5,298 nt of DNA from Lachnospiraceae bacterium UBA3332. GTDB taxonomy: Bacteria > Bacillota > Clostridia > Lachnospirales > Lachnospiraceae. The notes below the pieces were generated by a model. That model was given only the letters and a program-made list of their open reading frames with translations, ran no database searches and was not told where the DNA came from. This document shows positions 1 to 4,678 of this stretch, in pieces (position 1 is the first letter of the stretch; each line of letters starts with the position of its first letter). The stretch covers positions 3,069 to 8,366 of the forward strand of contig DERU01000115.1 of NCBI GenBank assembly GCA_002361095.1. Reading direction: 5' to 3'. The translations under genes and the position numbers were made by a program.

Positions 1-749
1 GCTACAATGGCAATCGCCTGATAGCGGTTGCTGATTTCATCGGGGATGCTCCCTGCATAAACGCCATTGGCGTTGGCGAAGTGATAGAGTACCACGCCCA
101 CAATGCCAAAGCACAGGGCAGCGATGATAAGGGAAATAACATAGTGCCGTTTTTTCTTGTCCTGGCCCTCACCGGTTTTCTTTTCGTTCAGCAAGTCTAT
201 GAGCTTGATTTTATAAATCCTGCGAACATTCCACGCTCCCACAAAAAGAAAAGAAACGGCAAAGAATAACAGGGTCACAAGTATTGTGTCGGGGTAAAAG
301 CCTAATCGGAATGACGCCGTAGTGCTGATCGTTCGCATGACAAATGCTGTTACAATCCCGGATAGAATTGTTCCCACAATACACCCATCGGCTACAGCCG
401 CCATGCCGAATACAAATGTTTCTCCGAAGAAACGCCTTGCAACAGTGCGCTGCTCCATGCCAAGAATCATATAGACGGAAAATTCCCGGCTACGCTGTTT
501 CAACATATAGCCGTTGATATATTGAATCAGAGCGACAAAGATGATTGAAATTGCCAATACCGCACATCGGATCGTGTTTTGAAATACGGCGAGGGAGTAG
601 TTTCCGTTACCGCCCAAAATGTCATTATGCCGGCTCGTCAGGGATAGGAACGCAAAGAACAGGGTACTGCTGATAACCAATGTGAAGAAATAGATCACAT
701 AGTCCCTCAATGCCCTTTTGATGTTGCTTCGGAACAATTTACCGTACAT
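1..749 (-). CDS. BceB-like ABC transporter permease (FtsX family), N-terminal 249 residues only
   Basis: Membrane permease of a bacitracin/lantibiotic-type ABC transporter. In characterised relatives (BceB, VraG) it works with the ATPase to free cell-wall lipid targets from peptide antibiotics and also acts as the sensor for a BceS-type kinase. I translated it by hand; the frame is open from ATG at 749 to the left edge, so no stop is visible. It begins MYGKLFRSNIKRALRDY, typical of the family. Hydrophobic segments fall at about residues 17-38, 60-80, 112-138, 154-174 and 203-222. A cytoplasmic motif (QRSREFSVYMILGM, about 85-98) matches the family's conserved loop after TM2. Relatives have about 650 residues and ten helices with a large external domain, so roughly 400 residues lie outside. 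The start has a good Shine-Dalgarno (CCTCCC on the plus strand, 758-763, 8-nt spacer) and overlaps the ATPase gene by 11 bp, implying translational coupling. Family assignment is confident; the exported substrate is unknown. Confidence 0.9.
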   Translation of the reverse strand, partial: MYGKLFRSNIKRALRDYVIYFFTLVISSTLFFAFLSLTSRHNDILGGNGNYSLAVFQNTIRCAVLAISIIFVALIQYINGYMLKQRSREFSVYMILGMEQRTVARRFFGETFVFGMAAVADGCIVGTILSGIVTAFVMRTISTTASFRLGFYPDTILVTLLFFAVSFLFVGAWNVRRIYKIKLIDLLNEKKTGEGQDKKKRHYVISLIIAALCFGIVGVVLYHFANANGVYAGSIPDEISNRYQAIAIV

Positions 750-1506
750 CCGTCTGCCCTCCCCCCATCATGGTAAGAACGTCCAGTATCTTTTCAAAAA
801 ATGCCTTGCGGGAATCCTGGCCCTTCAAAATTTCGGTAAAGATCACCCCATCCTGCAGGAACAGGATGCGGTTGGCGTAGCTGGCGGAAAAGGCGTCATG
901 CGTTACCATCAGAATCGTAACCCCCAACCGCTCATTAATGCTCTGCATGGTACTAAGCAGCATTTGAGAGGAATGGCTGTCCAGGGCCCCGGTTGGTTCA
1001 TCTGCCAGGATCAGTTTGGGTTCATTGATGATGGCTCTGGCGCAGGCGCACCGCTGCTTTTGTCCACCAGACACCTGATAGGGATATTTGTCCAGAATAT
1101 CCATGATATTGAGTGTTCCCGCCATCTCCTGCACTTTTCCGTCAATCTGCTCCACAGGCGTGTGATTGATCGTCAGGGCCAGCGCAATATTTTCGGAGAT
1201 GGTCAGCGTGTCCAGAAGGTTAAAGTCCTGAAAAACAAAGCCGAGGTTTTCTCTGCGGAACCGTGCCAACGCCTTTTCCTTGATCTCCGTTACATCCGTT
1301 CCGTCCAGATAGATATGACCTGCGCTGACCGTATCAATCGTAGAGATACAGTTCAGCAGTGTTGTCTTGCCGGAGCCGGATGCGCCCATGATACCGACAA
1401 ACTCACCCCCGCTGACTGAAAAGCTGATGTCATTGATTGCCTTTGTGATATTCCCTTGGTTTCCGTAAAATTTCCGGATATGATCCAGCTTCAAAATTTC
1501 ATTCAT
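739..1506 (-). CDS. BceA-like ABC transporter ATP-binding protein
   Basis: Cytoplasmic ATPase that powers the adjoining permease; 255 residues, the normal length for BceA/MacB-type subunits. Visible motifs: Walker A GASGSGKT (41-48), Q-loop glutamine in FVFQD (Q93), ABC signature VSGGQ (145-149), Walker B LILADE with the catalytic glutamate (165-170), D-loop ALD (174-176) and switch histidine in VTHD (H203). All catalytic elements are intact. I chose the ATG at 1506 rather than an in-frame ATG at 1527: a perfect GGAGGTGA lies 5 nt before 1506, and the longer form would translate through that site. The C-terminal tail after the switch region (about 215-255) is usual in this subfamily. It is the first gene of an operon with the permease. 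The upstream region carries a putative BceR-type operator, suggesting induction by an antimicrobial peptide, but the two-component genes that usually neighbour bceAB are not in view. The exact substrate cannot be deduced. Confidence 0.95.
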   Translation of the reverse strand: MNEILKLDHIRKFYGNQGNITKAINDISFSVSGGEFVGIMGASGSGKTTLLNCISTIDTVSAGHIYLDGTDVTEIKEKALARFRRENLGFVFQDFNLLDTLTISENIALALTINHTPVEQIDGKVQEMAGTLNIMDILDKYPYQVSGGQKQRCACARAIINEPKLILADEPTGALDSHSSQMLLSTMQSINERLGVTILMVTHDAFSASYANRILFLQDGVIFTEILKGQDSRKAFFEKILDVLTMMGGGQTDVR

Positions 1507-1511
1507 TGGGG

Positions 1512-1519
1512 TCACCTCC
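1512..1519 (-). promoter_or_regulatory. Shine-Dalgarno site fixing the ATPase start
   Basis: The minus strand reads GGAGGTGA, a full match to the anti-Shine-Dalgarno core, ending 5 nt before the ATG at 1506. It lies inside the coding sequence that would result from the upstream in-frame ATG at 1527, so it decides the start in favour of 1506. Confidence 0.85.
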
Positions 1520-1564
1520 ATAGCCATTGTAAACGAAACCAGTTCCTGTTTGTATCAAGTTTTT

Positions 1565-1589
1565 TTACAATACTCATACAGAATTGTAA
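1565..1589 (-). promoter_or_regulatory. Putative BceR-type response-regulator operator
   Basis: The sequence has perfect 7-bp inverted arms, TTACAAT (1565-1571) and ATTGTAA (1583-1589), separated by 11 nt. Nested within it, the minus strand reads TTACA-N4-TGTAT (1589-1576), one base off the TnACA-N4-TGTAA pattern I recall for BceR-like regulators controlling bceAB operons in Firmicutes. It lies about 60-80 bp upstream of the ATPase start in an AT-rich patch, where such an activator site would be expected. A canonical -35/-10 pair downstream of it is not obvious: the best parts are TTGATA (1558-1553) and TACAAT (1531-1526), but they are 21 nt apart. Motif match is seen; function is inferred. 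Confidence 0.5.
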
Positions 1590-1616
1590 GAAATTTAACA
1601 GTTTGGGTAGCAACAG

Positions 1617-1650
1617 AAAAATCCGTAACGGCTGACGCTTCTTAGCCGTT
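1617..1650 (-). promoter_or_regulatory. Leader hairpin followed by a T run, possible attenuator
   Basis: On the minus strand AACGGCT (1650-1644) and AGCCGTT (1633-1627) form a perfect 7-bp stem around a 10-nt loop. A run of five T residues follows at 1621-1617, after a 5-nt gap. The gap makes it a poor classical terminator. It would lie in the transcript from the promoter at 1675-1703 and ahead of the ATPase gene, so it could act as a weak attenuator or as a stabilising leader stem. Confidence 0.3.
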
Positions 1651-1653
1651 TCC

Positions 1654-1674
1654 ATTGCCAGATATCGTAGCAAT
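1654..1674. promoter_or_regulatory. 21-bp dyad at the expected transcription start
   Basis: ATTGC (1654-1658) and GCAAT (1670-1674) are inverted arms with an 11-nt spacer that itself holds the palindrome GATATC (1661-1666). The dyad abuts the -10 element of the promoter at 1675-1703 and covers its likely +1, which is a typical place for a repressor site. No regulator gene is adjacent, so the binding protein is unknown. Confidence 0.3.
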
Positions 1675-1703
1675 AGTATAGTCCTAAAGCCCCCTCAATG
1701 CAA
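1675..1703 (-). promoter_or_regulatory. Candidate sigma-A promoter for the ABC operon
   Basis: The minus strand shows TTGCAT (1703-1698), a 17-nt spacer and TATACT (1680-1675). The -10 matches five of six consensus bases and the -35 three of six, with ideal spacing. Transcription would begin near 1668 and give a leader of about 160 nt before the ATPase. It may be a basal promoter separate from one controlled by the downstream inverted repeat at 1565-1589. Confidence 0.45.
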
Positions 1704-1811
1704 GATCCCAATCCTTATATACCTGCTGTCATTCAATGCGGCTGACAGTTCAGCTGCTGCAGGAATAGACGGCAGCGCCACCCTATCACCATATCCTCGT
1801 CAAAACAAAAA

Positions 1812-1913
1812 TTAATGCTCGGTGACAGATTTCTGGAAAAATAGTTCTGGTATGGTTTTTTCTTGTATCTTCTCATCGTAGATGGTGACCTTCTCAACAA
1901 ACCTCCTTGCCAA
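1812..1913 (-). pseudogene. Possible 3' remnant of a serine recombinase gene
   Basis: A 33-codon open stretch on the minus strand begins just after an in-frame TGA (1916-1914) and ends at TAA (1814-1812). Its first half reads LARRFVEKVTIYDEKIQ, which resembles the C-terminal segment of many Firmicute large serine recombinases (pattern F/L-V/I-E-K-V-T-V/I-Y-D/E). The second half (EKTIPELFFQKSVTEH) does not continue the usual pattern. It has no credible start codon or upstream coding sequence: the nhaC terminator begins only 3 nt away. If real, it is a relic of a lost mobile element. The match is from memory of the family and short, so chance resemblance is quite possible. Confidence 0.22.
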
Positions 1914-1915
1914 TC

Positions 1916-1969
1916 AAAAAGGGATTCCGGGAAACTGCCCGATATGAGGCAATATCCCCGGAATCCCTT
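1916..1969 (-). terminator. Rho-independent terminator of nhaC
   Basis: On the minus strand AAGGGATTCCGGG (1969-1957) pairs perfectly with CCCGGAATCCCTT (1931-1919), a 13-bp stem; counting on to 1916 gives five consecutive T residues. It starts 11 nt after the nhaC stop codon. The 25-nt loop holds a second small hairpin, GATAT and ATATC (1956-1941), so the structure is a nested double hairpin. It isolates nhaC from the ABC operon further left. Confidence 0.9.
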
Positions 1970-1979
1970 AATTTCAAGT

Positions 1980-3602
1980 CTATTGTTTTTGGCTTTGGAT
2001 GTTTTTGCAGACAAACAGGCTTGCCAGCATGAGGATGACGCCGAACAGCAGGCTGATCCATGCGTTTTGCACAAAACCGGCCAGTATGTAGGTCACAAAG
2101 GAAACCGCTGCCGCCAGCACCGCGTAAGGAAGCTGGGTGGATACATGGCTGACATGTTCGCACTGGGCGCCCGCGCTGGCCATAATGGTGGTATCCGAAA
2201 TGGGGGAACAGTGGTCGCCGCATACCGCGCCGGCCATGCAGGCGGAAATGGAAATCACCATCAGTTCATGGTTGGAATTGGCAAACACAAATACCACGAT
2301 CGGAATCAGGATCCCGAAAGTTCCCCAGGAAGTTCCCGTTGCAAAAGCCAGAAAACAGCCCACCAGGAAAATGATCGCGGGCAGCATATTCATCAGGCCT
2401 CCTGCCGCCCCTTCCATCACCGACGCCACAAACTCGGCCGCGCCCAGACTGTCGGTCATGGCTTTGAGCGTCCACGCGAAGGTCAGGATCAGGATAGCGG
2501 GAACCATGGCTTTGAACCCCTCCGGAATACAGGCCATGATCTCATGGAAAGAAAGCACCCTGCGGACCAGATATAAAACCACCGTGAGCAAAAGCCCGAA
2601 AAATCCTCCCAGCGCCAATCCCACGGACGCATCGCTCTGGGAAAAGCTGGTTACAAAATCCGTTCCGCTAAAGAAACCGCCGGTATAAAGCATCCCGATG
2701 ACACAGCAGATAATCAGGCTGACCACCGGAATGACCAGATCCGTCACCTTACCGTTGGTGGCAATTTTATCCGCGTTTTCCATGCCTGCATAAGGACGTT
2801 CCTTGGTGGTGTAAAGATCCCCCCGATCCACCGCGTTTTTCTCGTGGACGGCCATGGATCCGAAATCTATGTGCATGACGGCCATCGCCACCATCATGAA
2901 AATGGTCAAAAGCGCATAGAAATTGTAGGGGATGGCCTGCATAAACAGGGAAAACCCGTCTTCCCCCTCCACAAAACCGGTCACGGCCGCAGCCCAGGAG
3001 GAAATCGGCGCAATAATGCAGACCGGGGCGGCGGTAGCGTCGATTAAGTAGGCCAGCTTTGCCCGTGAGATTTTATGCTTGTCCGTCACGGGACGCATGA
3101 CGCTTCCCACCGTAAGGCAGTTAAAGTAATCATCGATAAAAATCAGTACGCCCAGCGCAATTGTGGCCAGCTGTGCACCCACGCGGGATTTGATATGGCT
3201 GCTGGCAAAACGCCCAAACGCGGCGGAGCCTCCCGCCCGGTTCATAAGCGCCACGATTGCGCCCAACAGGACGAGGAAAATCAAAATGCCCACGTTATAA
3301 CCGTCGGAAAGGACGCCTAAAAAGCCATCCTCAAATATGTGCATGACGGTTTTCTCAAAGGAAAATCCCGAGTAAAACAATCCTCCCACCAGCACGCCGA
3401 CAAACAGGGAACTATACACTTCCTTCGTGACCAGCGCAAGTCCGATGGCCACCAGGGGCGGCACCAGCGCCCAGAAAGTCGCGTACATGGACGGGACATA
3501 GGCCGCGTCCCCGTCCGCCGCTAAAGCCGTGACGCTGCACAAAAGCGCCATGCATGCAGCCGCTAAAGCTGCCGGTTTGATTCTGCGTAAAAAAGTTTGC
3601 AT
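1980..3602 (-). CDS. nhaC: NhaC-family Na+/H+ antiporter
   Basis: Polytopic inner-membrane antiporter of the NhaC family, expected to exchange cytoplasmic Na+ (or another cation or metabolite) for protons; substrate is not provable from sequence because the family also holds malate/lactate and amino-acid carriers. The protein has 540 residues, within the family range. Conserved blocks are intact: DDYFNCLTVGSVMRPVTD (157-174), DATAAPVCIIAPISSWAA (188-205), ATGTSWGTFGI (421-431) and CGDHCSPISDTTIMAS (461-476). Numerous hydrophobic segments span 42-58, 63-80, 103-121, 145-160, 229-245, 288-306, 328-346, 366-382, 405-422, 430-445, 493-511 and 515-532. The N-terminus (residues 1-30) looks like a cleavable signal peptide, RRIKP then a hydrophobic core ending ALA-AD. 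I chose ATG 3602 because AAAGGGGA lies 8 nt upstream. An open frame extends 75 codons further, but it is GC-rich leader without family similarity and crosses the promoter. It is monocistronic, bounded by its own promoter and terminator. Confidence 0.93.
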   Translation of the reverse strand: MQTFLRRIKPAALAAACMALLCSVTALAADGDAAYVPSMYATFWALVPPLVAIGLALVTKEVYSSLFVGVLVGGLFYSGFSFEKTVMHIFEDGFLGVLSDGYNVGILIFLVLLGAIVALMNRAGGSAAFGRFASSHIKSRVGAQLATIALGVLIFIDDYFNCLTVGSVMRPVTDKHKISRAKLAYLIDATAAPVCIIAPISSWAAAVTGFVEGEDGFSLFMQAIPYNFYALLTIFMMVAMAVMHIDFGSMAVHEKNAVDRGDLYTTKERPYAGMENADKIATNGKVTDLVIPVVSLIICCVIGMLYTGGFFSGTDFVTSFSQSDASVGLALGGFFGLLLTVVLYLVRRVLSFHEIMACIPEGFKAMVPAILILTFAWTLKAMTDSLGAAEFVASVMEGAAGGLMNMLPAIIFLVGCFLAFATGTSWGTFGILIPIVVFVFANSNHELMVISISACMAGAVCGDHCSPISDTTIMASAGAQCEHVSHVSTQLPYAVLAAAVSFVTYILAGFVQNAWISLLFGVILMLASLFVCKNIQSQKQ

Positions 3603-3741
3603 AAAAAAATCCCCTTTCTTTTGTTCTTGCAGGGGCATCTCCTTTCCGGAAGCGCGCCTGCCGCATTGGCAGAAGGGGAAAGCGCGAGGCAAATATATCC
3701 ATCCGCAAAACGGATTTCCTACCGATGATAGCGCTCCACTA
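3603..3741 (-). promoter_or_regulatory. Structured nhaC leader, possible cis-regulatory RNA
   Basis: About 140 nt between the predicted transcription start and nhaC. On the minus strand it contains ATCCG/CGGAT (3715-3701, 5-nt loop), CTGCC/GGCAG (3672-3658, 5-nt loop), a longer-range pair CGCGCTT (from 3687) with AGGCGCG (ending near 3653), the palindrome TTCCGGAA (3651-3644), and CCCC (3635-3632) facing GGGG (3614-3611) just before seven T residues (3609-3603). TCCCCTT (3679-3673) can pair perfectly with AAGGGGA (3616-3610), the ribosome-binding site. The CCCC block competes for the same bases. Mutually exclusive pairings around the ribosome-binding site are what a switch would need, and cation riboswitches (Li+ and Na+ classes) are known ahead of antiporter genes, but I do not recognise a consensus here. 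Confidence 0.3.
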
Positions 3742-3748
3742 AAGTGAC

Positions 3749-3777
3749 AGTATACCACATCTTCTGTGGCATCCCAG
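3749..3777 (-). promoter_or_regulatory. Extended -10 promoter of nhaC
   Basis: The minus strand reads TGG-TATACT, an extended -10 (TGn plus a 5/6 hexamer at 3754-3749). At 17-nt spacing the -35 region is CTGGGA (3777-3772), only 3 of 6 matches, which is common for extended -10 promoters. The spacer contains a dyad, CCACA-N5-TGTGG (3755-3769). It lies immediately after the upstream terminator and about 145 nt before the nhaC start, so nhaC is expected to be transcribed independently of the regulator gene. Confidence 0.6.
3755..3769. promoter_or_regulatory. 15-bp dyad inside the nhaC promoter spacer
   Basis: CCACA (3755-3759) and TGTGG (3765-3769) form a perfect inverted repeat with a 5-nt spacer. 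It lies between the -35 and -10 elements, so a protein bound there would block or remodel the promoter. The 8-mer TACCACAT that covers one arm (3753-3760) recurs once at 3895-3902, at the end of the regulator gene. Confidence 0.3.
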
Positions 3778-3800
3778 AAAAAAAGCCGGGCCGCTTTTTT
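3778..3800. terminator. Terminator closing the kinase/regulator operon
   Basis: AAAAAAGC (3779-3786) and GCTTTTTT (3793-3800) form a stem around a GC-rich loop, with T tracts on both strands: seven T on the minus strand (3784-3778) and six on the plus strand. On the minus strand a GCCG (about 3808-3805) can also pair with CGGC (3788-3785) right before the T run. It lies about 115 nt after the regulator stop codon and directly ahead of the nhaC promoter. The stem is AT-rich, so efficiency may be moderate and some read-through into nhaC is possible. Confidence 0.6.
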
Positions 3801-3915
3801 CCTTCGGCAGTCTCCCCTTTCCCACAAACGTGGCTGCCCGCCGCAAGCGTCCGTGGTACTGATGAATTCCGCACCTCTACCATGTATTTGCTTTTACCAC
3901 ATTTCAGCAAAAAAG

Positions 3916-4656
3916 TCAAGCCTGTCTTTTGCTCTGACGGTACTCTTTGGGCGTTACGCCGTATTTTTCTTTAAAAAGTTTTGCAAAATGCTGGCTTTTC
4001 TGGTAGCCTACCTGTATCATCACCTCCTGCACTTTATACTCCGTTTCCTCCAGCAGCTTTGCCGCTTTCTGCATCCGCACATCCGTGATATAGCCGGAAA
4101 AATTCACTCCCACAATTTCCTTGAAAATTTTTGAAAGATAAGCCGGATGCAGATGCGCCACTTCCCCCAGCATCTCCAAGGAGAGATCTTTGGCATAATT
4201 TTCCCCGATATAGCTTTGCAGATATGCGATAACACCCTCCCGGTCTTTCGGCCTGCCCGACCGCTGCGCTGCCGCCGCTTCCTGTTCAAAATATTTTTGC
4301 AAAACCCGCTCCAGCGTCTCCACGAAATCCCGCCGGAGTACGGGTTTAACCAGATAATCCGACACACCGTAATGCAGGGCCTGTTTGGCGTATTCAAAAT
4401 CGCTGTACCCGGACAGGATAATCACCTTTGTGTGAAAACCGTTTTCCTCTATATAACGGGATAAATCCAGACCCGATACCTTCGGCATCCTGATATCCGT
4501 CACCAGAAGTTCCGGTTTATGGTCGCGGATCAGATCCCGGGCCAGGGATCCTCCGTTGGCCGTAAGAACCCTGTCAAAACCGTACAGGTTCCAATCCACC
4601 AAACCGGCGATATAGGTCACCATATAGGATTCGTCATCCACTATCAAAACTGTCAT
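3916..4656 (-). CDS. YesN-like response regulator with AraC-type DNA-binding domain
   Basis: Cytoplasmic transcription regulator of a two-component system. The receiver domain (about 1-118) starts MTVLIVDDE and has acidic residues D7 and D8, phosphoacceptor D54 in LLVTDIRMP, switch serine S82 in ILSGYSD, and the conserved K104-P105. A short linker rich in alanine and charged residues (about 122-140) leads to an AraC/XylS helix-turn-helix domain (about 142-242) ending in the typical block VGYQKSQHFAKLFKEKYGVTPKEYR (in pieces from 217 to 240). At 246 residues it is a compact form; many YesN proteins exceed 500 because of a long middle region. ATG 4656 is chosen because the receiver begins there and GAGGGG precedes it, though with a short 3-nt spacer. 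It follows the kinase gene by 22 nt, in one operon. Such pairs usually control sugar-uptake genes; no such genes are visible, and nhaC is the nearest downstream gene. Target genes are unknown. Confidence 0.94.
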   Translation of the reverse strand: MTVLIVDDESYMVTYIAGLVDWNLYGFDRVLTANGGSLARDLIRDHKPELLVTDIRMPKVSGLDLSRYIEENGFHTKVIILSGYSDFEYAKQALHYGVSDYLVKPVLRRDFVETLERVLQKYFEQEAAAAQRSGRPKDREGVIAYLQSYIGENYAKDLSLEMLGEVAHLHPAYLSKIFKEIVGVNFSGYITDVRMQKAAKLLEETEYKVQEVMIQVGYQKSQHFAKLFKEKYGVTPKEYRQSKRQA

Positions 4657-4678
4657 TTTCCCCTCGCTTCCGGGGCCG

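Larger units (their letters stand above)
1507..1915. other. Intergenic control region without an intact gene
   Basis: About 400 bp separate the nhaC terminator from the ATPase start. No open frame here has a convincing start, ribosome-binding site or family motif. Reading toward the ATPase it contains: a short recombinase-like reading frame (1913-1812), a cluster of small inverted repeats (CTGTCA 1726-1731 with TGACAG 1743-1748; CCTGC 1722-1726 with GCAGG 1759-1763), a sigma-A-like promoter (1703-1675), a dyad (1674-1654), a hairpin (1650-1627) with a following T run (1621-1617), and an AT-rich stretch with a BceR-like inverted repeat (1589-1565). These are listed separately. Confidence 0.7.

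Noticed and set aside
718..1419. A 233-codon open frame on the plus strand
   Set aside because: It lies antisense to the ATPase gene, shows no family motif, has biased low-complexity-like composition, and the minus-strand frame has all ABC motifs.
1526..1558. TTGATA and TACAAT as a standard promoter for the ATPase
   Set aside because: The hexamers are 21 nt apart, too far for a normal sigma-A promoter; kept only as possible parts of an activator-dependent promoter.
1..1915. Lower GC of the ABC region as proof of horizontal transfer
   Set aside because: Hand counts on a few 60-base lines gave roughly 38-53% here and 47-68% in nhaC; the difference is modest and overlapping, so it is not evidence alone.
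1733..2223. Minus-strand open frames of about 110 codons overlapping the end of nhaC
   Set aside because: They are out-of-frame shadows of nhaC and read through its terminator hairpin.
1863..2688. Overlapping plus-strand open frames of 237 and 183 codons
   Set aside because: They are antisense to nhaC, rich in Gln/His/Arg as expected for shadow frames, and have no ribosome-binding site or recognisable domain.
3603..3827. 75-codon N-terminal extension of nhaC
   Set aside because: It crosses the nhaC promoter and part of the upstream terminator, has no family similarity, and a good ribosome-binding site lies before ATG 3602.
3719..3919. 66-codon minus-strand open frame after the regulator gene
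   Set aside because: It needs a TTG start with no good ribosome-binding site and runs through the terminator hairpin and nhaC promoter; it is not a credible gene.
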